Source of the DNA: Pestalotiopsis fici W106-1
Lineage: Eukaryota > Ascomycota > Sordariomycetes > Amphisphaeriales > Sporocadaceae
Direction of reading: 5' to 3'
Length of the DNA: 64,000 nt
Assembly (NCBI RefSeq): GCF_000516985.1
Contig: NW_006917091.1
Coordinates: 2,707,399 to 2,771,398 of the forward strand
Below are positions 22,898 through 33,688 of the stretch, in pieces. The notes beneath the pieces are model-generated. The model was given only the letters and a program-made list of their open reading frames with translations, was not told the origin of the DNA and searched no databases. The position numbers and the translations under genes are program-made. Position 1 is the stretch's first letter. The number at the start of each line of letters is the position of its first letter.

Positions 22898-23500
22898 GGC
22901 GAATTGGAATGAGAGGATCAATTAGAGCCAAGGAAAAGAAGAAATTGATGGTTGTGTAGAGAAGAGAAAGGTTCCAAACCAGACCCTGAATCTCGAAATT
23001 GGTCTCTCTTTACCTTATGACGCTGGCGGGGTACGGAGCTCATCGGCGAGCAATATTTTCAAATTTTTGCAAGGATCTGATCGCGGGGCAGCTCTTCTCC
23101 AGGCTGGAATTGAGTTATCCGAGAGCGCTGAGTGGTAGACGCTATTTCCCACTAGGAAATGGCGTCACTCATTGGGCTGAAAAAAAAAATAGGAACTTCT
23201 CGAGCACCCTTTGCCGGCCCTGGGTCGGCTGCCGTCCGGCTGTAGCGAGACCTGAATGGTACCGCCTGTTTTGCCCGATTGCCGACTTCCAGGCGCTGGT
23301 GCAAGGTTGGCATACAAGGTACCGCACCCGTTTCCATGCCCCGCCATTAGACGCGTATCACAGCTCACTCAACGCGTCCTTCCTTCACCACGATATCGGG
23401 TACATCTCCCATTGCTACACAATCGGCCAGACGCCTTTCACTCGCGCAAGCCAAAACTGTGATCCATTGAAGACTTTGCGCCACGCCTGTCATCGATCCA
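22898..23500. promoter_or_regulatory. divergent promoter shared by ADE17-like gene and PSF1
   Basis: The 603 bp between two divergent housekeeping start codons contain no convincing gene. Frames on both strands here are mirror shadows. Both promoters must lie in this interval. Confidence 0.6.
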
Positions 23501-24255
23501 ATGTACGGAGATTTGGGCAACAAGCTTGTAAGATGCAGTTCTTGGTAGATGCTCACCCCTCATCATATGTTGACCAGTCTGGTTCGCTCAGGTCCTTCAT
23601 GCGAAGCGGGCGCAGCAACTGGCATATTTGCCACCCTATCAGACGGAGTTGGTCCGCGCTGTAACTCGAGAAGTGCGCGACCTAGATAAGGACCTCTCCT
23701 CTATGCTGGAATCCTTCCAGGGTAGTTTCGAGCCGCATGCCGACGAGGCAAAGTCTTGCACGATGCTTGTCAACCATCTCTCGATGCGCAGGGACAAACG
23801 ATGCTTGCTGGCTTATCACAGAACACGGACAGATAAGCTCGAAGAACTGGTCTGGAAAGGAGAAGACGTCGTCGACCTACCTGGCCAACAAATATCGGCC
23901 AACCAAGGTCCCAGTGCAAGCAGTTCGAGCAGTTTAAGTCCTCAAGAAGAGGACTATGTTCGGCAATACAGCGATCTACTCGCTGCATATAAGGGACAGT
24001 GGACTGATATAGACCTGACGGGTAGCCTTGAACCACCTCGCGACCTGTTCATTGATGTTCGTGTGCTCAAGGATGCAGGAGAGATCCAAACCGAGTATGG
24101 GTAGGTCAATGTTTGGATAGGTCAGTATATTCAGAGCTTTTGTGCTGACAACGCTATGTAGGGCCATAACTTTGACCAAGAACAGCCAGTTCTACGTTCG
24201 ACAAGGCGATGTCGAGCGCCTGATTGCCCAGGGTTATCTGCAAAAACTAAGTTGA
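23501..24255 (+). CDS. PSF1: GINS complex subunit PSF1
   Basis: Exons are 23501..23527, 23592..24100 and 24162..24255 (209 aa; yeast Psf1 is 208 aa). Psf1 is one of four GINS subunits in the CMG replicative helicase (Cdc45-MCM-GINS). The first exon encodes only MYGDLGNKL, the canonical Psf1 start. It joins VLHAKRAQQLAYLPPYQTEL and VRAVTREVRDLDKDLSSMLE of the helical A-domain. Further conserved parts are RRDKRCLLAYHRTRTDKLEE and RDLFIDVRVLKDAGEIQTEY. The last exon supplies the beta-rich B-domain end ITLTKNSQFYVRQGDVERLI. All splice phases agree (0, then 2). Confidence 0.96.
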
Positions 24256-24371
24256 GCGAACATCTTCGGGTATTGAAGTCTTGACACGACCAGCTCAATT
24301 GCTGTCAATAAGGGGCCCTTGCTGTGACACCGTCATGAAAATGTGACTCACATGCAGCTTGTACAAGGGCA

Positions 24372-24865
24372 TTGTCTGTCAGAATGCCCGCAGAAGAGCC
24401 CATGGCAGCCAACACTCGTGCCCTAGGACCTCACTTCACAACTCAGATATCCTTTCTCACGATTCATGCCGGAGAGGAAGGCATTGCTGGGTGGGTATTG
24501 TTAGGGTTTGAGCACATCGAAGCACAATATGCGCCAGTCTCAGGCCTGGCCATGTGGTTGGATTGGACATTATCTGCAAAGGATTCTCTCTCCGAAGATG
24601 ACAATGATTCCACAATGCTACGATGGTTGTATTGGAACATATCGACTAGCAAGGTAATGCATTGATCTCGGACAGTCATTGCATTTGGTTCAACCTCATG
24701 TCGCAGGTTCGTTTCGCAAAGCTTTACGCAAACCTTAGGGATTGGTGGATTATGTCAGACGGTCCGAATGCCTACGGAAATACGACAGCATTGCTGACGA
24801 AGTGGCGGGTGTCCGCCATCCCGCTGTCAAATCGTCTGCCAGACCTAGGTGATGCAAACTGGTAG
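24372..24865 (+). CDS. possible two-exon gene, unknown product
   Basis: A frame from 24372 reads to a plausible donor (AAG|GTAATG at 24654), skips 53 nt to a CAG acceptor (ends 24706), and continues to a stop at 24865, for 146 aa. The product includes AGEEGIAGWVLLGFEHIEAQ and, after the junction, VRFAKLYANLRDWWIMSDGP and LLTKWRVSAIPLSNRLPDL. Composition is protein-like and both splice sites are reasonable, but no family is recognised, the start codon is uncertain, and the C-terminus may extend through another intron (a second open frame follows from 24849). It may be a relic or a chance model. Confidence 0.25.
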
Positions 24866-27303
24866 AGCTGTCGATCTTGAACTGGGATCACAGCTCGACG
24901 ACCTGCAAGAGTCTGAGGAGGTGGAGATGATTTGGGGCGGGGCAACTGGTTACACAACACGGGTGTGTGAGGTGGAAAATGTTATGGGGCAATGTCTTAG
25001 CCTCGAGAGGGCCGTTCCGAATCCGATGATTGCTTGGCTGCTTGCTTGGCCGATTGTAAATATAGTCGCACGAATCAATACGCTAAGTTGTACGTAAAAA
25101 CCGGCCGGGATAATGCGGAGGCTCGCTGATGTCGATACCATGGCGTGGGCAGACATGCTTCCTCTTTTATTCGATCCAATTATTAATACTCCATCTTGGT
25201 GCATATTCGTATGATTCGTCTGATCAGTATGGCAATGTCCAGGTTCAGCTGCTCTTCTTCCTCAGTCGCGTTCTGATTTCGCAATTGTACTACTACAGCA
25301 TTGGTGGCCAGTCCTAAGTCCAAATATTTCGATTCTACATATCTAGGCAGGCAAAGCACTCGGTGTGGAATCATGATATATTCTGCCATCATGACGAGAT
25401 ATTCGTAGTAGAAGACCAAGAATCACTGGGCCACTCAGGTCACTCGTTACTCCAAATCGAGCCGCGTCGTTGCCCCGCGTTCTATACCTAGTATGTAGTG
25501 CAGCATGGTGTAATATGTAATAGTGTAGATACAAGGTAGGTGGTGCAGATGCAGCAAGGGGTCTTCATTCACCATGCAGGTCACAATCCGGAACCACGAG
25601 GACGGCCTGGCAATCCGATTTGTAGATCCCCTTTCAGCCTCCTCAACCGTTTGACGACCTCTGAGGTGACCCAAGCAAGCCAAGAGCCGGCGTGGTGCAC
25701 CATACACGATGGCTTTAATCGCGGGGAAACCCCCCTCTAGCAGAAGACGGCAGTCAATATCCTTCATACAAAATGGTTTTAGTACCTGTTATCGCCGCTA
25801 CTGGTGATAATTTAGTACTGTGCTCACCACCTCGTGGCTTGGCATTGTGAAGAAATCCGAGATCCAGTTGAAAATGCCAGTGGAGCTGGAGTGGAACAAA
25901 GGGAGTTCTGGGATTGGGGCGTGTACGAGCCCACGGCGGGAAAGTCATTCGGCAGACTATGCCGGGTCATCACATAAATCTTTGCACATGTATATTTTGT
26001 TGCAAAATCGCCGATTACAGAAACAACGTTTGAACACTTTGAGGCTTTCTGGCTAACTTGCCTAACCTCAAGCTTAGATTACTCCCCAGATATCCTCGAC
26101 CCCTCAAACTAGTACCTAATTTACAAACAGCACTTGCTTAGCCCCAATCTGCAAGTACTGTAGTGTAGTAAGGTGATGTGGTATAGCAGACGACAACTCG
26201 TCTTATTTCTACACCCTGCTGGCAGCATGAGGCGTTGTTGGTTGGAGTAGGACTGAATGCAGCATTCACTCAATCTCCTCAATTTCATATTGCTCCCACA
26301 GAGCTCCGAGCACGGCAGTATACCGCATGCCCTTGCCAAAGATGGACTTTTTCTGACGTGAGTTGTGTAACCGTGACAAGGGGGCCGGCATACATGTCAA
26401 GCATGTCGACGAAATTTTATCTGCATCCTGGTCCATCGCTGATGGGTGGGTGTGCCTCGATCTTGGATGGTTATTTGCAGTGCTCAACTTTTAGAATTGG
26501 AGCTGACAGTGAGCCTAGGCCCAAGCCTTGTCACTTCGACCCTGGGTACATTTTCGCCCTTTCCCCTCCATGGGCTAGGACTGGTACCTACCGTAATCAA
26601 TACGTAGCTGCACCTGACAAGTTTGATGAGACTTTTGAAAGAGACTTTAGGAAAAGACAGCAACGGTAAAGGGCCAAATGAACAAAATCGTTGGCTGAAG
26701 ATGTCTGATGATGAGAAGAATGAAAAGAATGCATCCAATGGAAAGCATACACACCTTCAAGTTGCCCTGTGCATTTTTTTCTTCTATTTTTTTTCCTTGT
26801 CTCGTTGTCACTCAAGACACCCACCCACCCATACATATGCAAACTACAATGCAGTACTAGTGGGGAAATGGGACCTAGCCTGCATCGCACCGACCGACGA
26901 CGACGACCTTGCCAACTTGCGCAGCGAAGCCCGCTCCGAAGCTAAAAAATCTCACAACGATCAAGGTTCTGGAGCTTTCCCGGCAACGACCACGACTACT
27001 TTTGACAGTCCCACAATGCCGCTGCTAGATATGCTCAAGTCCCATGCTAACATTGAGCTTCTTCTTCTCCTTCTCTCTCCTCTGGCTCCTTGACATCTAC
27101 CTCTCTGGTGAACGACTCGCTGGCCTGTGCTCTTCCTCCCATCACCAGATGCGCCGCGCTTCTTTTCTTATCAGAGCGGCATTCCTCTGCACGAGTTCAT
27201 AGGTTTTGGCTTTAAACACTATCATACGAACCTACCTGTACCTATGCGCGACACCCGGCCTACTGACTGAGCTAGCGCTCCGTCCCGTCCTCTTGAGTCT
27301 ATC
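24866..27303. other. long gene-poor region upstream of the VSB1-like gene
   Basis: About 2.4 kb with many short frames (for example 26235-26669 and 26623-27093) but no domain. From about 26750 to 27110 it becomes pyrimidine-rich (CTTCTTCTCC-type tracts near 27060), as expected for the promoter and leader of the transporter gene. Confidence 0.5.
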
Positions 27304-30300
27304 ATGTCTGTACCAACCTTCGGTTTCTCCTCCTGGCGGAGGAGGTCTCCTTCGTTCGCCTCGCGCACCGGGCCTGAGGACATTCCGGGCCAAATAAGCA
27401 GTCCAGGCTCACATTCACGATCTACAAACTACCCGGACCCTAGACTGTTGTCATCCTCCGTCGCTTCCGCCTCCCACCGAGAACCAACGAGATCATTTGT
27501 CCCTGGCTCTGCAAGAGACCATTTATGCAAGTGGTTGCTCTAGAACATGCCACCATCCGCACGTCTGCTAACGTCATATGCAGCTCCAATTGATAGTGCC
27601 AGTTACGCCCGCAGTGTTCGTGAAGACACTGCCGAGCTCGCTTCCTATGTGCTCGCAGATAAGAAGGATAAGAGAAACGCCTCGTTCCTGAGGCGGAGGA
27701 CGTCTGGCTCCTCGTATGGCGATCGTGAGAACTTCTCCCCCTATCGAGGAGAACAGCATACGGCTAGTGGCGAAGGAATTACCGAGGTGTCGGAGCCCTC
27801 ATCGCCCGACAGTGCTATCGAAGACATACCCGACGATGGTCCCTCAATTCTATCGAGCATGCTGAAACATTCTCCCCCCAAGATCGACTACGCCTCAGAA
27901 GCCGACGATTCTTCGACGAACGGAAATGCAGACAATGGCAAAAGAAAAACCAACCGGCGCCCGGAGAGCGCCAACGGTTCAATGGCAGAAATAAACGTTG
28001 ACGGGGCTTCTGAGCATACGCCTCTGTTGGGACGAACCATGTCGAGCTATTCGAGACCGCCGGAAAGCCCAAGCATGAGCGATGCGGACGATCTTAGTGA
28101 TGTCGAGAGCCAGAAACCAAGGATGGACCAATCCTACCGTCGCTATGGAAGCATCAGAGAAAGGGCCAGAGACAAGGTTCGAGTTGTTTCCCATTTCGTG
28201 AATCCCAAATCCTGGGACAGACACGCAATATGGCAGAATGCCGTAATGGCCCCAATTCACTGCCTACCAGCTGTCGTTGTGGGCCTGCTCCTCAACATAC
28301 TGGACGCATTATCATATGGTACGGAAACTGGACCTAGCATGTTGGTCGTCTACTAACAATGACAGGCATGATCTTGTTTCCTCTTGGAAACCCTGTATTT
28401 GCAAATCTGGGTCCTGCAGGTATTTCCATATTCTACGTCAGCACAATCATCTCGCAGCTCGTTTTCTCCGCTGGCAGTATTTTCAAAGGTGGCATTGGGT
28501 CCGAGTTGGTGAGTATTTCGCAATCGTCATAATGTAAACATTGCTGACTAGCTACAGATCGAAGTCGTGCCGTTCTTCCACAGTATGGCCGGTACGATTA
28601 CTTCCATTGTCGGCGAAGAAAACCCAGACGCCGTCATTGCAACGACAATCACGTCATATGCACTCAGCTCCATGCTGACTGGTCTCATTTTCTGGCTCAT
28701 GGGCAAGTTCCGATTGGGATACATCATCGGCTTCATCCCTCGCCACATCCTCATTGGTTGCATCGGCGGAGTCGGATGGTTTCTTATCCAGACTGGTTTC
28801 GAAGTCTCCGCACGCTTGGAAGACTTCCAATACGATTTAGACACTCTTCATAGACTCGGACAGAGCGACACTCTGGCTCTGTGGATTATCCCACTTGCAC
28901 TCGCCATTCTCCTTTTTGGTCTTCAGCGGAAGATCACATCTCAATATTTCTTATCCGTTTATATCCTTATGATACCCTTTGTTTTCTACTTTTTTGTCCT
29001 CACCATAGACGAGCTTGAGCCAGAAAACTTGAGGGAACATGGTTGGATTTTCGAAGCGCCAAACGAAGGAGAGCCTTGGTGGCATTTCTGGACCTTGTAT
29101 AGTGAGTATCCTAAAAGCTCCTGGTGAAATGCAATTCCTGCTGACTATGAGATCAGAATTCAATCTCGTCCACTGGGGCGCCGTTTTCGAAACCACCGGA
29201 GCCATGTTTGCGCTTACATTCTTCAGCCTATTACATGTGCCCATTAATGTGCCGGCCCTGGCACAGAGCACAGGAGAGGATAACGCAGACTTGAACAAAG
29301 AGCTCAAGCTCCACGGTTATTCCAACTTCCTCTCCGGTTGCGCTGGTAGCATACAGAATTACCTGGTATATGCCAATACCTTGTTCTTCATGCGCTCCGG
29401 TGGTAATAGTCGGCTTGCAGGTGTTATGCTTGCTGCCCTGACAGCAGTCGTTCTAGTCATTGGCCCAAAGCTTATTGGCTTTATCCCTGTCATGATGGTC
29501 GGCACGCTGATCTTTGTACTTGGTTTTGAGTTGTTGTGCGATGCGCTAGTAGCACCGAGACACAAGCTCAAGGGCCTTGAATATCTCACAGTAAGAAGTT
29601 TTCTGGCTAGCTGCTCTTCAATCACTGACAAGATGGATAGATTCTCGCAATTGTCCTCACCATGGGTATCTACGACTTTGTTGCTGGAATCTTCCTTGGC
29701 ATTATTCTTGCTTTTGCGTCTGTGATTGTGCATCAATCCGGAGTGTCCGCAATTCGAGCCTGCTACACTGGCGATCAAGTCGATTCAATGGTTCGAAGGA
29801 ATCCGTCCCAGCACCATTACTTGCAAGAAGTTGGTCGGCAAACCTATATCATCAAACTTGTAGGAAATCTCTTTTTTGGCACAATTGTCGGTGTGCAAGA
29901 AAAGATCCGTGCCCTAATTGCGGATAATGTTTTTGCGGAACATCCCATCAAGTACTTGATCATCGACCTGTGGCAAGTCACTGGCATTGACTATTCGGCT
30001 GCAGAGGGCTTCATGACAATCAGTCGATTGCTCCACAAAAAGGGAGTTATACTACTCATCAGTGGCAAGGATGCCGAAAGCAAGATTGGTCGAGACCTGC
30101 GTGCTGTCGGTCTTGGAAACGACGGGCCGGAAGTCATGTTTATGCCTGATTTGAACTCGGCCCTCGAGAGTTGCGAGAATGAGCAATTAAAGACATTCTA
30201 TGCCCACCAAGAGGCACTACGGCGAGTTGAGCGCCCGGCGTCGGCCAAGAATCTCGAAGTCCCTAGCCCAAGGAAAACAGTCCAGTCTCTCGAACCGGGA

Positions 30301-30849
30301 GAGTTCTTGTCAGAATCGCCACGACGAAATTACCGGCAAGAAGTTGCCAAGAATGTTTTGGTAGAGCATGAACTGAAGCGGGCCTCCAGATGGCGGAATA
30401 TCAACGAGCCTCTTCGACTCATGCTTCAAATTTTCCACGACCTCAGCGACAAGAATGAAGACTTCTGGTTCCGGGCCAAGCCGTATTTCGCCCAGAAAGA
30501 GTATCCTGCAGGTACCATCTTGTACAAGAGGGGCGAGCCGGCGAGTGGGTTTTATCTGCTCGAAAGAGGCGAACTGCGAGCCGATTATGAAACACCGCAA
30601 GGAAAACTTTCAGAGCCGATTGTTCAAGGCACAACCTGCGGTGAATTGCCCTTCTTCTCGCAAACAAACCGCACTGCGACCGTTCAGGCTGTCAGGGACT
30701 GTGTCGTGTGGGTCATGGATAGAGAGAGCTGGGAAAAGTTGCGCCAAGAGCAGAATGACGTCTATCAGGAGCTCTTGAGCATATCGCTGAAGCTCACGAC
30801 AGAGCGGATGAATGCCATGACCAACTATACTCTAGCAAACGCCAATTGA
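27304..30849 (+). CDS. VSB1: SulP-type transporter with STAS and cNMP-binding-type domains (VSB1/YGR125W-like)
   Basis: Six exons: 27304..27526, 27584..28318, 28366..28508, 28558..29101, 29157..29590 and 29641..30849 (1095 aa). The order matches yeast YGR125W/Vsb1, a vacuolar membrane protein linked to storage of basic amino acids. Residues 1-285 are a Ser-rich cytosolic region with EHTPLLGRTMSSYSR. The membrane core starts near 290 (PIHCLPAVVVGLLLNILDAL) and includes LFPLGNPVFANLGPAGIS and LGYIIGFIPRHILIGCIGGV. A STAS domain lies near 770-860 (IKYLIIDLWQVTGIDYSAAE). A cyclic-nucleotide-binding-type beta-barrel occupies about 975-1080 (YKRGEPASGFYLLERGELR; CGELPFFSQTNRTATVQAVR). Introns 2-5 are GT-AG; intron 1 is best explained as GC-AG (GCAAGT..ATATGCAG), giving ARDHL-SPIDSASYARS. 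Confidence 0.9.
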
Positions 30850-31233
30850 TCAGAGGACTTGATCAAGTCGTCACAAAGCCGCCATTCACGGCTGGGGGGG
30901 CATAAATGGTTGTAAAAGCCTATGTCATTGGTTGTTGTGGTATGGCCGATACCAAAAGTCATTCATAGTTTTGCAGCATTTAGCGAGAATATTGTCAGCA
31001 TCAAGTCCATTGATCAAAAGGAGTAATCAAGTGCCATTGTGGTTGTGAGCGCGAGAGAGTACATGATCCCGCCATTATGAAGTATAAGCAAGTACTTTTC
31101 TTTTCTGCTACAGCGGCAGCCCTGGCAGTCCATCGAGCAGCTCATCTTAGTCGGTGGAATGGAAAGCTGACAGAAAAGAAAAACCCATGGGAAAAGAAGT
31201 ATGCTGAAGTGAGAATATCGACGTGCGACAAGC
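30850..31233. other. downstream of the VSB1-like gene, no gene seen
   Basis: This holds the transporter 3' end, including a short G-run near 30893. No gene is visible. Confidence 0.5.
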
Positions 31234-31596
31234 ATGACGGAGGAGGTGCTGGGGCCCGAGCATCCGTCAACACTTGATAATATGACCCATCTAGCTGATG
31301 TGCTTCGAATTCAAGGGAGGTATAAAGAGGCGGAGGCGATGCATAGGAAGACGTTGGTGTTAAAAGAACAGGTGCTAGGGCCTATGCATCCGTCAACACT
31401 TGACAGCAAAAGCAACCTGGCAGAGGTTCTCGGCAGTCAGGGGAAATACGAAAAGGCGGCAGCGATGCATAAAAAGACACTGGCGCTAAAGGAGGAGTTG
31501 CTCGGGCAGGAGCATCCGTCGACACAACTGAGCAGAGACAATATATTGTCCATCTTGGAAAAGGGAGAAAAGCATGCACGGGGGGAAGCACCATGA
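31234..31596 (+). pseudogene. TPR-repeat fragment of an NLR/kinesin-light-chain-type protein
   Basis: The 120-aa frame consists of about 2.5 tandem 42-aa tetratricopeptide units. The repeated signatures are LGPEHPSTLDNMTHLADVL, LGPMHPSTLDSKSNLAEVL and LGQEHPSTQLS, each followed by RYKEAEAMHRKTLVLKE-type helices. This is the TPR_12-like pattern found as C-terminal sensors of fungal NACHT/NB-ARC proteins. No NTPase or effector domain precedes it, and the frame simply begins at an internal ATG, so it looks like the 3' end of a lost gene. It could instead be a small expressed TPR protein. Together with the debris to its right, I favour a relic. Confidence 0.6.
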
Positions 31597-31773
31597 AGGC
31601 CCCAATCCGAGAAAGTCATCTCTTCAGCAGGATCATGCAAAAGGTCAGTCTTTGGGATTAGAGTTAGATAGATCATGACAACCACAATAGCAACGGCTTA
31701 GAATAAGCGGTAAACCAATCAAGACTCAGAAATGGAAAATAACTGTCAATGACCTTTCCAGCTCACCATATAG

Positions 31774-32145
31774 TGGCTACCAATCTACTTTCAGGCAGTC
31801 CTGGACGTGTCACCTACGCAAAGTGGAATCAACTATCTCTCAACTGTCATATCTGATGCAACGGCTCTGCTGGGCACAGGTATTGTGATGAAACTGGGCT
31901 AGTGGAATCCCTTTCTATTATTTGCAGTAGCCATGGTGTCTCTCAGAGGCGGACTGCTAAGCACTCTTTCCCAAGAGATATCAAGTAGTCACTGGATCGG
32001 ATATCAAATTTTGGGTGGAACAGGAGATGCTTTGGCTATAAATCTTGTGAGTCTATCATTCTGAACGGCCTACTCCATGATGAATATTAATTGCAATAAT
32101 CGTCTTTCGAAGGCCCAGATTGGGATGCAGGCCTCATTACCACGA
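31774..32145 (+). pseudogene. relic of an MFS drug transporter
   Basis: After a TAG acceptor at 31773 the plus strand reads WLPIYFQAVLDVSPTQSGIN, then YLSTVISDATALLGTGIVMK, an in-frame TAG at 31900..31902, then WNPFLLFAVAMVSLRGGLLS and SSHWIGYQILGGTGDALAIN. This is the middle of a 14-helix MFS efflux transporter. A GTGAGT donor follows at 32047, and the family continuation AQIGMQASLP resumes at 32113 before the similarity ends. So about 100 codons and one intron survive, but the nonsense codon and the missing N- and C-terminal parts make a functional product impossible. No corresponding pieces lie nearby; the intact MFS gene at 33689 is a different subfamily. Confidence 0.8.
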
Positions 32146-32337
32146 CGGCCTCGAAGTCAGGAAATAACGAAACCGCGAACGAGATGACAATCGAGTGATC
32201 CAGAGGTCACGTGGATTCAATTATTCTAGGTGAATCGCATTCAACAGCGTCATAGTCTTCGCTGCGTTGTACCACGAGTGAGTTGTCCAATTCAACTATG
32301 GACTACAACTAGTTCGATCCTTCTTGGTGACACAAGG

Positions 32338-33042
32338 TCACTTCTTTGTAGCTGCATTGGCCGCCGTCTCATCGTTGGCCTTGAGCCGCTCTTGGCATTC
32401 TTCCAATCTATTAAATCCCTTTGGCATTCCCGTCCACGTCAATCTCTGCTCATCCATAAGTCTGGCGCGAGATTCCATGGCCTTTGCCCACGAAGGGCGA
32501 CTGGTCATACGCTCGTGCCAGTTTTGCACATGCGGGAAACCTTTAAACTTGTCATCGGGAGCGCACTCCAAGATGGCATCAGAGCGATCATTCCAGGTCG
32601 TAAAGGCAAGGTCCGCATAGATCATCTTGTCTCTCACGAGCCATTGCTATCCCTGCTGTTCCTGCTTGATGAGCCAGCCTTCCAGGACGCCGTGGATCCG
32701 GCGGACTTCAGCTTGATAGAGAGATATGGCAGAGGGCAGCTTCTCGGAATGCAGAACAGTAAACCAACCTGCTTTCCCGAAACAAGGACCCTGGCCACTT
32801 GCTTGAAAGTGTACTATGAAGGATTTAAATTTAGTATACTTCCATTATCGTTTTCGTTTGATAGGAGATAAAAGAACAAAAATAGATAACCAGAATCGTG
32901 CACCAACGCCATTGGTTTGGTTGATGCTTTTCTTTAAGCGTTGCATAGCTGATGATATGGTTCACGTCATATTGATCGATCAAGTAATTGATGATGGCAC
33001 CAGATTCCCACAAGACGAGGTCTTCATTGGGATCCTCGATGG
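32338..33042 (-). pseudogene. 5'-truncated glutathione S-transferase pseudogene
   Basis: Two exons survive on the minus strand: 33042..32908 and 32813..32338, with a 94-nt intron and correct phase. The first encodes AIEDPNEDLVLWESGAIINY and LIDQYDVNHIISYATLKEK, the end of the thioredoxin-like GST_N domain with the glutathione-contacting E-S pair. The second encodes HFQASGQGPCFGKAGWFTVL, then helices of GST_C with MIYADLAFTTWNDRSDAIL. It is closest to fungal Ure2p/GTT-like GSTs. An in-frame TAG at 32649..32647 interrupts the protein just before QWLVRDKM, and the first half of the N-terminal domain (start, catalytic region, NPNGRVP block) is not found upstream. The C-terminal 100 codons remain open. 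Confidence 0.82.
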
Positions 33043-33688
33043 CTGCGGAAAGTCAATCCATCAGTTCCCACGAAAGCGATAGGCATAAAATGGCTCATGG
33101 CCGGCCATGAGCATAGAATATTGTTTTCCCCTACAGAGCGAATGGCCATCACAGCTGGCCGCTTCCGCTTATGCATGATACTGCCTTGGACCCCGAAGAA
33201 CCGTTATGAGAACTTGGGCGACCCTGGCAGAAGGAGCAGTGCCAAGATGAAAACATTGGTTGAACAAATCCTGGGCAACTAGGTATCACGCTTCACGACG
33301 TATCAGAAAGGCATATTAGCGCGCCATTTCTTCTGTCGCCAACTTGACAGGTGCATGTGCGGCACAATCCCCCGACATGGACTCGTGGGTGGTTTATATG
33401 TTTGTGCTGACTTGATCTGACTTGATACTCCACGTCGGACTCGCATGCAGGTCAAAATTTACGACTTACTGGACTTGGATAGTCCCCTGTTCCAGTTCCT
33501 TGCAACGGACTCGACCCCTCGCCAAGTCCGCCCAACCTGCCAATCTGCTGCTCCATTGGCTCGTCGCAATCTGAACCTGAGCCCATTGTTCCGTGCTCCA
33601 GTGCGGCAGCCTGGAGTAGGACCCGGGGACTCTTAAAGCTGCCATGCCGCCATTGAATATCCAAAGTCTCACCAATGACTGAGTAATC
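33043..33688. other. between GST relic and MFS gene, no gene seen
   Basis: No trace of the missing GST N-terminus was found on the minus strand. The right part should contain the promoter of the intact MFS gene. Confidence 0.5.

Noticed and set aside
23152..23462. Overlapping frames on both strands in the ADE17/PSF1 divergent promoter
   Set aside because: Mutually antisense, no domain, and the interval must hold both promoters.
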